Assembly (NCBI GenBank): GCA_030146295.1
Contig: JASLCD010000356.1
Location: forward strand, 1 to 64,000
Direction of reading: 5' to 3'
Origin: Chryseobacterium sp.
GTDB taxonomy: Bacteria; Bacteroidota; Bacteroidia; Flavobacteriales; Weeksellaceae
DNA: 64,000 nt
A program made the translations under genes and the position numbers. The notes beneath the pieces were generated by a model. That model ran no database searches. It was not told where the DNA came from and saw only the letters and a list, made by a program, of their open reading frames with translations. Within the stretch, counting starts at the first letter, position 1, and every line of letters starts with the position of its first letter. Positions 52,832-61,517 of this stretch are shown in pieces.

Positions 52832-53407
52832 ATGAACAACGCAGAATTCATAAAAGAAATCAAGCAATATTACCCGATATCCGATGAAACAGTGAAGGCT
52901 TTGCTTGATATCTGTACTGAAAAGCATTACCTGAAAAATGATCTTCTGCTGGAATCCGGGTCAATGGCAAGGTATTATTATTTTCTCAGATCAGGAATGA
53001 TTGGGTATTATACAGCGGATGAACAGGGAAATAATATTTATAAAATTTTCTTTGAAGAAAACAGTTTTGTAGCCTCTACGGCTGCCATTATTAAAAATGA
53101 GCCCAGTGATTTTACGATCATTGCGCTTGAAGACTGTACAGTCATACAATATCCTGCAAAAGCATACCGGGAACTGCTTGAAAAGTATCATGACCTGGCA
53201 CTTTTTCATCTGTATTATTTAGAGAAAAACTGGGTGGTAAAAAAAGAACCTTTGGAAGTCTCCCTAAAGTACGAAACGGCAAAAACTCGGTATTTACAAT
53301 TGCTTGAAAACAAATCCCTTTACAACAGATTAAAACAGCATCACATCGCTTCTTATCTTGGGATTACGCCTACACAGCTTAGCCGGATAAAAAAAGAAAT
53401 CCGCTGA
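52832..53407 (+). CDS. Crp/Fnr-family regulator
   Basis: 191 aa. Cyclic-nucleotide-binding-like barrel at about 20-115; winged helix ending YLGITPTQLSRIKKEIR. The recognition helix has Gln in place of the Glu-like residue of the FNR-type copies, so its site may differ. No Cys cluster. It is followed by a perfect terminator palindrome and then the secreted esterase gene. Confidence 0.85.
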   Translation: MNNAEFIKEIKQYYPISDETVKALLDICTEKHYLKNDLLLESGSMARYYYFLRSGMIGYYTADEQGNNIYKIFFEENSFVASTAAIIKNEPSDFTIIALEDCTVIQYPAKAYRELLEKYHDLALFHLYYLEKNWVVKKEPLEVSLKYETAKTRYLQLLENKSLYNRLKQHHIASYLGITPTQLSRIKKEIR

Positions 53408-53440
53408 TTGTGCACGAGATTTATTGGATAAGAAATTAAT

Positions 53441-53477
53441 AAAGCTTCAACATATGTTGAAGCTTTCCTCTTTTTTA
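53441..53477. terminator. Terminator palindrome after the Crp gene
   Basis: Positions 53441-53466 form a perfect palindrome (AAAGCTTCAACAT and its complement), followed by CCTCTTTTTT. Confidence 0.8.
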
Positions 53478-53569
53478 TTTCACAATTTTGCTCAGTCATT
53501 AGATCATTGGTATACTATATGTTTTAGAAAGACAGACCTGTGATTATCATTAATTAAACATTTTTCAGC

Positions 53570-54382
53570 ATGAAGAAGCTTATCAACCTTGTATTTGTGA
53601 TGACTGCTTTTATACAGTTATCGGCACAAAAAATTATTCATCAGGAAGTTTTCAGTCCGAAAATGAATAAAAAAATCAAAACAGTTATCATTACTCCCAA
53701 CCTTCAGCCTAATACGACATATCCTACGGTATATATCCTTCATGGTTTCAGTGGTAATCCGGACAGAATCATCAAACAGGATATTCCCGATCTGGTGCAG
53801 AAAGCTCAGGAATATAAAACCATCTATATACTTCCCGATGGAAATTACAGCTCATGGTATGTAGACAGCCCTATTATAAAGGATTCACAATATCAGACTT
53901 TCATAGGGAAAGAACTGGTAGAATTTATGGATAAAAATTACCCCGTGAAAGCTGAGAAAAAATTTCGCGGCATTATGGGATGGAGTATGGGTGGCTATGG
54001 TGCAACCAACATCGGGGTTACCTATAACAAGACATTCGGTATCGTAGGGAGTTCATGTGGTGCCCTGGATTTCAATTCGTTTGGGGAAGGATATCAGAAG
54101 TATATGGTGAATAAAGTATTGGGCCCTATTGAATCTATCAATCCGAATTTTCTCACAGACAGCAAAATAAAGCTGATGGCAGGCGCAGGGCAACAGTATA
54201 TTTTTGACTGTGGTACCGAAGATACCCAAATGATCAATATGAACAGGAATTTTCATAAAAAACTCACAGAGATGAAGATCCAGCATCTTTACACCGAATC
54301 TTTAGGAGGACACGTTCCTGAGTACTGGAGCAGATCCCTCTCTGAACAACTTTCTTTATTTGACAGATTTTTTAGACAATAA
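53570..54382 (+). CDS. Secreted esterase-like alpha/beta hydrolase (EsxA/esterase D type)
   Basis: 270 aa with a signal peptide (MTAFIQLSA). The nucleophile Ser is in GWSMGGYGAT, HGFSGNP is the oxyanion region, and His is in GGHVPEYWSRS. The fold is that of esterase D/tributyrin esterases. It is exported and probably cleaves small esters or acyl groups. REP-like repeats follow. Confidence 0.85.
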   Translation: MKKLINLVFVMTAFIQLSAQKIIHQEVFSPKMNKKIKTVIITPNLQPNTTYPTVYILHGFSGNPDRIIKQDIPDLVQKAQEYKTIYILPDGNYSSWYVDSPIIKDSQYQTFIGKELVEFMDKNYPVKAEKKFRGIMGWSMGGYGATNIGVTYNKTFGIVGSSCGALDFNSFGEGYQKYMVNKVLGPIESINPNFLTDSKIKLMAGAGQQYIFDCGTEDTQMINMNRNFHKKLTEMKIQHLYTESLGGHVPEYWSRSLSEQLSLFDRFFRQ

Positions 54383-54393
54383 ACCTGTTTTTT

Positions 54394-54535
54394 AAGTTTC
54401 GGCTAAAGCCTTCGGAACTTTTATTTAATGATCAAACGGGCTAAGGCCGTTCCTATTCAATGTTTGATTTTTTATCAATAAAAGCGGGTTTTAGCCCGCT
54501 TTTACTATTATTTATGGTAGTTAATGCTTTAGCCC
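54394..54535. repeat. REP-like repeat cluster, copy B
   Basis: AAGTTTCGGCTAAAGCC (54394-54410) matches 34579-34595 at 16 of 17 bases. It is followed by ACGGGCTAAGGCCGT (54436-54450), the hairpin AAAGCGGG...CCCGCTTT (54481-54502) and GCTTTAGCCC (54526-54535), all built on a GGCTAAAGCC/GGGCTTTAGCCC motif. Confidence 0.6.
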
Positions 54536-54548
54536 AAAGTTATTAAAA

Positions 54549-55964
54549 TCATTTTTCCTTCGAAAAGCTATATCTGGAGGTGCCTCCCTGTCTGAAATCC
54601 AGCATATTTTTTTCCGGATCAAAAGCCATTCTTATATCTGCACCCTCAAACTTAAAAATATGATTTTCATACGCAGTCAGTTCAAAAGCCTGTTGGCCTT
54701 CTGCTAAAGCCTGTCCGTACAAAGCCCCATTTTTAACAAATATTTTTAGTTTCATAGGAAAATCTGCGGCTGCATAAATTCCGGCATAAGCCTGAAGCTG
54801 CTCAGATGTAGGCGAGGTTTTTTTCAAATTTTCAGCTCCCAACTTTTCATGATAGAGAATTTTTCGAATATCGTCAGCAGGTATTTTGGTCAGCGGAGTC
54901 CAGTTATTTTGCAGTAGAATAAAGGTTTTATGATGATCCATATGCCTTTCTATAAAGGTTGAGTATCCGGCCCAGCCTCCAGAATGATTGGCTATTTTTC
55001 CATATTTGGAAGTGTTTTTCACAAACCATCCGAATCCATAATTACTGGGTTTTCCGTTAGCTGTCGTCACATCACTGAAGATCAGTTTTTTATCATTTTC
55101 ATTGACAAGTTTGTCCGTATAAAGAGCCTGGTCCCACTTTAGAAGATCTTCCAGGGTGGAATTTACCATTCCATCTCCTACAATGCCATCCAGATAATAG
55201 GTGAAATATTCTTTTCCATGACTGTCTAAAAGAACTTTTTTTCCTGAATCGTCCGCTTCATATCCCAACGCATAATTGGCAATTGTCTGCGGCTGATAAC
55301 GGCTTCTGTACACCAGTGTATGTTTCATTCCCAGTGGTTTGAAGATATTCTGACTTAAAAAATCTCCATAAGACTTCCCGGAAACCCGTTCAATAATGCT
55401 GGCCAAAAGAGCATATCCCGTATTGCTGTATTCAAACTGCTGACCGGGCTCAAATTCCAATGCCGGTTTATACTTTGCGAGCTCCCTGATCATGTCATCA
55501 TTGACTGCAAATTTGCTTTTGTCCCATTTTTTTTCAAACAAATCCATATAGTCCGGAAGTCCGCTGGTGTGGTTCAGAAGATTTCTGACGGTAATTTTAT
55601 CATAAAAAGCCAGTTCGGGAATGTATTTGGATATTTTGTCGTCATAATTCAGCTTTCCTGCTTTCTGCAATAGAACAATTCCCATCGCAGTAAACTGCTT
55701 CGATACGGAAGCCAGTTCAAAAGTACTCTGTACATTAAGCTGACGTTGGCTTTCTTCATCAGCCAGGCCATAACTTTTCTCAAAGATCGGTTTTCCTTTT
55801 TCAGCCACCAGTACATTTCCGTTAAATTTTTTCTGGGCATGTAATGCAGTAAAAAGGCTGTCTAATGTTTTAGCTTCATTTTGTGCAAAAGCTCCCATCG
55901 AGAAGAGAACGAGGGGAAGACAGATTAGTTTTTTTGTAATTAATATTTTTGTCGGGTTTGTCAT
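54549..55964 (-). CDS. Secreted serine hydrolase (beta-lactamase class C / esterase family)
   Basis: 471 aa from MTNPTKILITKKL (a Met four codons upstream is also possible), with a signal peptide (LVLFSMGAFA). The serine-hydrolase motifs are SVSKQF (SxxK, near 85-90), YSNTGY (YxN) and HSGGWAG, which replaces the KTG of true beta-lactamases. A C-terminal beta domain of about 90 residues follows. It is more likely an esterase or peptidase than a lactam-resistance enzyme. Confidence 0.85.
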   Translation of the reverse strand: MTNPTKILITKKLICLPLVLFSMGAFAQNEAKTLDSLFTALHAQKKFNGNVLVAEKGKPIFEKSYGLADEESQRQLNVQSTFELASVSKQFTAMGIVLLQKAGKLNYDDKISKYIPELAFYDKITVRNLLNHTSGLPDYMDLFEKKWDKSKFAVNDDMIRELAKYKPALEFEPGQQFEYSNTGYALLASIIERVSGKSYGDFLSQNIFKPLGMKHTLVYRSRYQPQTIANYALGYEADDSGKKVLLDSHGKEYFTYYLDGIVGDGMVNSTLEDLLKWDQALYTDKLVNENDKKLIFSDVTTANGKPSNYGFGWFVKNTSKYGKIANHSGGWAGYSTFIERHMDHHKTFILLQNNWTPLTKIPADDIRKILYHEKLGAENLKKTSPTSEQLQAYAGIYAAADFPMKLKIFVKNGALYGQALAEGQQAFELTAYENHIFKFEGADIRMAFDPEKNMLDFRQGGTSRYSFSKEK

Positions 55965-56150
55965 GATGGTTATCATTAGTTTTTGAGGTTTTACTTGAAA
56001 TTCAATTAGATTTGTCGTGTTTTAATGATGAATGTTTCAAATGATATACTCTTTTAATGAGATATTTTAAGTCATTGTAATTTGATTCATCCATAAAGTA
56101 TGATTGATTACAATAGATATGATTTTCAAAACCCGCTTATTGATAAAAAT

Positions 56151-56180
56151 AAGACTCTGAAAAATAGATTCCAGAGTCTT
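56151..56180 (-). terminator. Hairpin in the gap upstream of the serine hydrolase gene; 55965-56296 has no gene
   Basis: AAGACTCTG (56151-56159) and CAGAGTCTT (56172-56180) form a 9-bp stem, with a T-rich run following on the minus strand. The interval from 55965 holds this hairpin, the dioxygenase terminator at 56224 and no other clear feature. Confidence 0.55.
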
Positions 56181-56223
56181 GACGTATGAAAAAAGCATCA
56201 ATACAATAAATAAAACCAATAAA

Positions 56224-56257
56224 AAATCCTTTCCAAGCAAATGCTCAAAAAGGATTT
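56224..56257 (-). terminator. Terminator of the dioxygenase gene
   Basis: AAATCCTTT (56224-56232) and AAAGGATTT (56249-56257) form a 9-bp stem. On the minus strand a run of T residues follows. It lies about 40 bases beyond the dioxygenase stop. Confidence 0.65.
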
Positions 56258-56296
56258 CGATTGATTAATGTTCAAAAATGCTAACTAAGCATTATA

Positions 56297-57394
56297 TTAA
56301 AAATGTTGAAAGTTTTTACCCAAATGTTCCTCTATAACAAAGAAAGGATCTTCCGTAAGAGTATGCGCTCTCATATCGATGAGACTTACTTTACTCATCA
56401 TGCGAAGCATAATTCTTCGCTCACAAGGCTGTTCGATACCATCAATTTGTCTCACTCCTGCACGGAAAGCCGACCTTCCATGAGCACATAAGTGATTATT
56501 AACCAGAATAACATCTCCCGCCTGGGGTGTAAATCCCGAATAAATCAAATGTCTGGCTTCCTCCCAGAACTCATGCAGAGAATTGAGCGCTTCATCTGAC
56601 TGTCTGATGCTGGAGTTAAAAAGCTGTTCGGCAGCATCAAATCTCATAAACGGAAGACTGTAGTTACCATACAAAACAGAATCTAACGTTTCTTCCTCAC
56701 TTTCACCTGTTTCCAGATTGGCATCTTTTGGAATTTTATAAATACGCTCAAAAAGAGGTCTGTAATTATCACCAATCTCTTCATGAGAACGGATAGAATA
56801 AAGGGTTGAAGGAACCTGCTCTTCATTTCTTACATACATAAAGCTTAAAAAATCTGCCTGATGCTTCAGAAAAGCATCTTCAGTATGTACATAAAGATCG
56901 GTTGAAGAACCTGATCCTGTCTGTGTCTCCTTCATTTTTTCATCAGGAATAATGGCGTGGATCAATCCGCCGCCTTTACGTTGAGAGTAATATTGTACTG
57001 GTTTGGAAGGTAATGCTCCATGAATAAGGGCACATGCAAAACCATACAAATTGAATTTTGAATAATCTGCAGACTGCCAATTGGATGGAGTAGAACCTAT
57101 ATCCTCCTGATCAATATCCATCAATCCGGTGAAGATTAATGCCCCATACTGATTTTTAGAAAAGTCACTCGCAAAATCAGCCGCTATATGTAAGATTCTC
57201 TCGGGTAAGAAATAAGATGCCAACTGATGTACATGTTTTATAAAATCACGGTTTTCATAAGTGTCATACTTTTTCTGAAGATGCACTGCTGCATCTTTTA
57301 TCATTCTTCGCTCCTCAGAGGTGACTTCTATGACCGTAGGAAGCAGTTTTACCGCTGTTAAACAGTCTTTATCTAAAATTTCTGTAGAATTCAT
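56297..57394 (-). CDS. Fe(II)/2-oxoglutarate dioxygenase, lysine 4-hydroxylase-like (KDO type)
   Basis: 365 aa of the clavaminate-synthase-like/VioC family. The iron triad is H170-x-E172 (YVHTEDAF) and H305 (NNHLCAHGR), and an Arg in the ERR segment near 326 probably binds 2-oxoglutarate. Homologues in Flavobacterium, Chitinophaga and Niastella (KDO enzymes) are L-lysine 4-hydroxylases found beside PLP decarboxylases. It is divergent from a decarboxylase of that type within a siderophore cluster, so it probably supplies 4-hydroxylysine. Free lysine as substrate is inferred, not shown. Confidence 0.82.
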   Translation of the reverse strand: MNSTEILDKDCLTAVKLLPTVIEVTSEERRMIKDAAVHLQKKYDTYENRDFIKHVHQLASYFLPERILHIAADFASDFSKNQYGALIFTGLMDIDQEDIGSTPSNWQSADYSKFNLYGFACALIHGALPSKPVQYYSQRKGGGLIHAIIPDEKMKETQTGSGSSTDLYVHTEDAFLKHQADFLSFMYVRNEEQVPSTLYSIRSHEEIGDNYRPLFERIYKIPKDANLETGESEEETLDSVLYGNYSLPFMRFDAAEQLFNSSIRQSDEALNSLHEFWEEARHLIYSGFTPQAGDVILVNNHLCAHGRSAFRAGVRQIDGIEQPCERRIMLRMMSKVSLIDMRAHTLTEDPFFVIEEHLGKNFQHF

Positions 57395-57403
57395 TAAAAA
57401 AAA

Positions 57404-57496
57404 TTTGGTGTTAAGTAATAATTTTTATCTTTGTTTTTAATTATTCTAAATAACAATAGCCGATTCAAATTTAGTAATAATTACGTAATCACCAAA
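57404..57496. promoter_or_regulatory. Divergent siderophore promoters with a Fur-box-like sequence
   Basis: Rightward: TTG (57405-57407), 18 bases, TATCTTTG (57426-57433). Leftward on the minus strand: TTG (57493-57495), 19 bases, TAAATTTG (57466-57473). Between the -7 boxes GTTTTTAAT-T-ATTCTAAAT (57433-57451) matches 6 of 9 paired positions of an ATTTAGAAT-T-ATTCTAAAT type palindrome. One Fur protein bound here could block both starts. The rightward leader would be about 170 bases. Confidence 0.5.
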
Positions 57497-57610
57497 TAAA
57501 ATATAATAAAAAATGCAAAATTTAAAAACCTGACTATCAGATATATATAATCGTATATCGAAAAAACCACAACAATTCACAGATTAAAAAAATCACATTA
57601 CAAAACTTTT

Positions 57611-59137
57611 ATGAACAACAATTTAATATCCCTAGAAGAGCTCGCAAGCACAACTTCACCTCACATTTCGGGGAATTTTGGGAATATTTTTCACCCTGAC
57701 AATTATGATCATTATCGTAATGCTGTCAACAGTACTTTAGACCTGGTTCAGGAGTTTCTTTACAGAAACAACAAGCCTTTCAGTGGTATAGAAGCCAAAG
57801 AAATGAAAGGAATGGTACAACAGATCGACCTTAATCAAAAATTATCCAACTATAATGAACTTCTGGCGGAAGTAGATGATATCTATGTAAAACATGCCAC
57901 AGCTTTTCACCTTCCGCAATATGTAGCCCACCTTAACTGCCCCGTAGTGATTCCGGCTTTGGCAGGGGAAATCCTTGTAAGCGCTATCAACTCTTCTCAG
58001 GATACATATGATCAGAGTGCAGGCGGAACTTTCATGGAAAGAAAACTGATCGACTGGACTGCCGGACAGATTGGATATCATACAAATGAAAGTGACGGTG
58101 TTTTCACAGCAGGAGGATCACAGAGTAATCTAATGGGATTGGTCATGATGCGCGACTGCTTTTCTCAGAAAAGATACGATCACAATATTAAAATGGATGG
58201 CCTGCCGGCAGAAGCAAGCCGCTTCAGAATATTTGTTTCAGATAAATCTCACTTCAGCAATCTTAAAAATGCATCGATTATGGGATTGGGTGAGAAAAGT
58301 ATCGTTAAAGTACCTACCGATGGGCGCTTCCGTATGGATATCTCTCTTTTGAAGAAATACATTAAAAGAGAAGAACAGTTAGGAAATATTCCTATTGGTA
58401 TTGTAGCAACAGCCGGAACTACAGACTTTGGAAATATTGATCCACTGGAAGATATCGCGAATATTGCAGAACATTATAACATCTGGATGCATGTAGATGC
58501 AGCGTATGGATGTGCTTTATTACTGAGTGATAAATACCGTGACCTGATCAATGGCATCGAAAGAGCAGACTCCGTAACGATTGATTACCATAAGTCATTC
58601 TTCCAGCCCATCAGCAGCAGTGCTTTCATTGTTAAGAACAAAAAAGAACTGTTGATTCTTAAACATCACGCCGATTATCTGAATCCGAAAGAAATGGATG
58701 AAGAAGAAATTCCGGCACAGATCAACAAATCCATTACACAAAGTACCAGAAGATTTGACGCGTTAAAACTTTGGTTTACCTTACGAATGATGGGTAGAGA
58801 GCAGTTGGCAGAATACACAGACACTGTGATAGATCTTACCAAAGATGCAGCCGCAATGATCACTGAAGATGCCGATTTTGAACTTCTTTCAGATTCTGAC
58901 TTAAGTGTTCTTGTTTTCAGGTATGTAAATCCGGAAATCAGTGATCTGAATGCTCTGAATCAATACATCAAGATGAAACTGTTCTACAGCGGAGAAATTC
59001 TTGTAGCCAGTACAAAGGTGGATGGGAACTTCTATCTGAAATTCACGTTCCTGAACCCGATTACGACTACAGAAGACATTCATCAGATTCTCACCACAAT
59101 CAAAAATCATGGAAAAGACTTTAATACAGAAAAATAG
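57611..59137 (+). CDS. PLP-dependent decarboxylase (lysine/hydroxylysine decarboxylase-like)
   Basis: 508 aa group II PLP decarboxylase. Schiff-base Lys328 (IDYHKSFFQP), HVDAAYG with Asp296, and the TAGTTDFGNIDPLEDI segment are typical. DesA and DABA decarboxylases of NIS siderophore clusters belong here. Neighbouring dioxygenase and N-hydroxylase genes suggest it makes cadaverine or 3-hydroxycadaverine. It overlaps the next gene by 29 bases, which points to tight coupling. Confidence 0.9.
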   Translation: MNNNLISLEELASTTSPHISGNFGNIFHPDNYDHYRNAVNSTLDLVQEFLYRNNKPFSGIEAKEMKGMVQQIDLNQKLSNYNELLAEVDDIYVKHATAFHLPQYVAHLNCPVVIPALAGEILVSAINSSQDTYDQSAGGTFMERKLIDWTAGQIGYHTNESDGVFTAGGSQSNLMGLVMMRDCFSQKRYDHNIKMDGLPAEASRFRIFVSDKSHFSNLKNASIMGLGEKSIVKVPTDGRFRMDISLLKKYIKREEQLGNIPIGIVATAGTTDFGNIDPLEDIANIAEHYNIWMHVDAAYGCALLLSDKYRDLINGIERADSVTIDYHKSFFQPISSSAFIVKNKKELLILKHHADYLNPKEMDEEEIPAQINKSITQSTRRFDALKLWFTLRMMGREQLAEYTDTVIDLTKDAAAMITEDADFELLSDSDLSVLVFRYVNPEISDLNALNQYIKMKLFYSGEILVASTKVDGNFYLKFTFLNPITTTEDIHQILTTIKNHGKDFNTEK

Positions 59138-61517
59138 AACAGGAGAAAACGCCCGGGAAATTACTTTCAGAATCCTGCTGAACGGAATGTTGAGAGAACT
59201 GGGAAACGGAAAATTCTATCAGGGTGTTCCGAAATATGATCTTCTCACGGCAAAAGCACTTCAAAACAGTGATGATTCATTGTTTATGAGGTTTGAAATG
59301 AAGAAAAGCGGACTGTTTTTATTTGCTCCGGTTTCCTATCGTTCCGAAACCCTTTTTCATGAATACGGACCTGTTTTGTGGGCGATAGATCATCAAAATC
59401 AGGAAGTTTTTGAAGTGAATGATCAAAAGCTTACTGAGTTGGTTTACAGAGAACTATCTGAGACTACAAACGAAACGGGCTTCAGAAACTTTGTGGAAAG
59501 AATTCAAAGCAGTCTAAGAAATCTGGAGCTTACTACAGAAGCGTGTCTTCAGGATGATCAGCTGTTGACCTATTCTTTCCTTGAATCTGAGCAAATGCTT
59601 CCTGCCGGACACAATCTGCATCCTTTCACCAAATCAAGAATGGGATTCTCTGAAGAAGAACAGGTTTTATATGGCCCTGAATTCGGAAAAGGTTTTCAGC
59701 TGGATTATTTCCTGATTCATAAAGATTGCATCACGGAAAAATCTCTTCCAGGAATTTCTGCAAAGGAAATCTTCGAGAAATGGACTTCTTTACCGGAAAG
59801 CTACGATTTTGAAAACGTAAATGATTTTTATATAGTTCCATGCCATCCATGGGAGGCACAATATCTTTTATCAACAGCAGAATATCCTGAAATGCTGGGT
59901 TCTGGAAAAATTATTCACATCGGACCTTTGGGAGAGGATTTTTATGCAACTTCTTCCATAAGAACAGTATATAATCCGGACTTCAGCTGGATGTTGAAAT
60001 TCTCTCTGCATGTTTTAATGACAGGCTCTGTAAGAACAAACAGCTTAAAAGATCTCAACAGAGGTTACGCCTCCGCAATCTGGTGGCAGCATCAGAAAGC
60101 TTCATTTGAACAAGATTTCCCGAACTTTAAATTACTGCTGGAACCTTCCACATTAAGCGTTCATTATGGAGGAAAGAATATGGACAGTCTGAATATACTG
60201 CTCCGCGAAAATCCTTTTTCCAATGAAGATAAAGTCATTCTGTTAGCAAGACTTTGCCAGGATGAATCTACAGATGGTTTCAATTTTACGACGCATTTCT
60301 TTAAAAATGTTGCGAATCAATTGGGTGTAGATGCTGAAAAAGCAGCGATTATCTGGTTTGAAAAGTATGTAAACCTATTGCTTTCTCCTTTGAACAGATT
60401 ATACAATCAATTAGGCATGGCTCCTGAAGTTCATCAGCAGAATCTTCTTGTACAGCTGGATAATCAGCTTCTTCCGGAGTCTATTTATGTAAGAGACGGG
60501 CAAGGATATCTGATCAAAGAAAGCTTTAAAGAAAAATACGAATCTCTTATTAAAGACTATCCTGAAATTGATGATCTTTTCATCAGAGATGAGCGTCTTC
60601 TGGATATTATTTCACACCATCTTCTGGTAAGTAATCTGAGTGCACTGATTGCTTCAATAGGCAAAACAGGTTTGGTTAAAGAAAGAAGACTAATTCATAT
60701 TCTGTACAGAGAATTTGAAAACCTTCATGGCACTGAACCTTCCTTATTAACGGATTATGCTTTGAATCAAAGATATTGGGCAGTAAAATCAAACCTTCAG
60801 TCGGCGGTTGCTGATGTAGACGGAGGGGTGAATGCTTCTTCAATTTCTTATGCTAAAGTTCCGAATCTTCTTCACAAACATTTCTTCTCTGATCAGCTGA
60901 TCAATCCGCAGGGAACGGAAGTTTTCTTTAAAAGATACTTTCAGAAAGAGGATGTGACGATGAGTATGCGCCCTATAGATCTTGAAAACGACCTTGAAAT
61001 GCTTCACGAATGGTTCAACCGTGAGCATGCCGTAAAAATCTGGCAGATGAACTGGCCTATTGACGAACTGGAAACCTATTACAGACTGATGCTTCCGAGT
61101 GACGAAGCGCACAGTTATATCATTGCAGGAAACGATGAACCTTCCTGTAATATTGAAGTGTATTGGGCTTGCAGAGATATCGTAGGCGATTATTACGAAG
61201 TACTGCCCACAGATTACGGTACACACCAGTTCATCGCACCTACTGATCCTAAAAAGAAATTTGTATCTCCATCTACACAATCTATGGTTGACTATGTTTT
61301 TGCACAGCCACAGGTTGGAAAAATGGTAGGCGAAGGATCTGTAGACTCGCTCGCTTCTATGATGAACAAAGCCCATGTAGGCTTCAAAGTAGAAAAAGTA
61401 ATCGAAATGCCTCATAAAAAAGCCAATCTGAACTTCTGTTACAGAGAATGGTACTGGGAAAAATTTCCACAGAATAAAGAGGTACAAATCACCACAAAAA
61501 TCACAAAAAATGACTAA
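59109..61517 (+). CDS. NIS siderophore synthetase (IucA/IucC) fused to a GNAT acyltransferase
   Basis: 802 aa. The synthetase domain occupies about 1-605: HPFTKSRMGF (171-180), PCHPWEAQY (from 245), SSIRTVYN and KFSLHVLMTGSVRT are family motifs, closer to citrate-type IucA-like enzymes. From about 615 (MRPIDLENDLEMLHEWFN) a GNAT domain of the IucB/AlcE type follows to the end (NKAHVGFKVEKVIEMPHKKANL). The fusion would join N-acylation of a hydroxylated diamine to amide formation. Starts inside the decarboxylase gene and overlaps the hydroxylase gene by eight bases. Confidence 0.9.
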   Translation: MEKTLIQKNRTGENAREITFRILLNGMLRELGNGKFYQGVPKYDLLTAKALQNSDDSLFMRFEMKKSGLFLFAPVSYRSETLFHEYGPVLWAIDHQNQEVFEVNDQKLTELVYRELSETTNETGFRNFVERIQSSLRNLELTTEACLQDDQLLTYSFLESEQMLPAGHNLHPFTKSRMGFSEEEQVLYGPEFGKGFQLDYFLIHKDCITEKSLPGISAKEIFEKWTSLPESYDFENVNDFYIVPCHPWEAQYLLSTAEYPEMLGSGKIIHIGPLGEDFYATSSIRTVYNPDFSWMLKFSLHVLMTGSVRTNSLKDLNRGYASAIWWQHQKASFEQDFPNFKLLLEPSTLSVHYGGKNMDSLNILLRENPFSNEDKVILLARLCQDESTDGFNFTTHFFKNVANQLGVDAEKAAIIWFEKYVNLLLSPLNRLYNQLGMAPEVHQQNLLVQLDNQLLPESIYVRDGQGYLIKESFKEKYESLIKDYPEIDDLFIRDERLLDIISHHLLVSNLSALIASIGKTGLVKERRLIHILYREFENLHGTEPSLLTDYALNQRYWAVKSNLQSAVADVDGGVNASSISYAKVPNLLHKHFFSDQLINPQGTEVFFKRYFQKEDVTMSMRPIDLENDLEMLHEWFNREHAVKIWQMNWPIDELETYYRLMLPSDEAHSYIIAGNDEPSCNIEVYWACRDIVGDYYEVLPTDYGTHQFIAPTDPKKKFVSPSTQSMVDYVFAQPQVGKMVGEGSVDSLASMMNKAHVGFKVEKVIEMPHKKANLNFCYREWYWEKFPQNKEVQITTKITKND

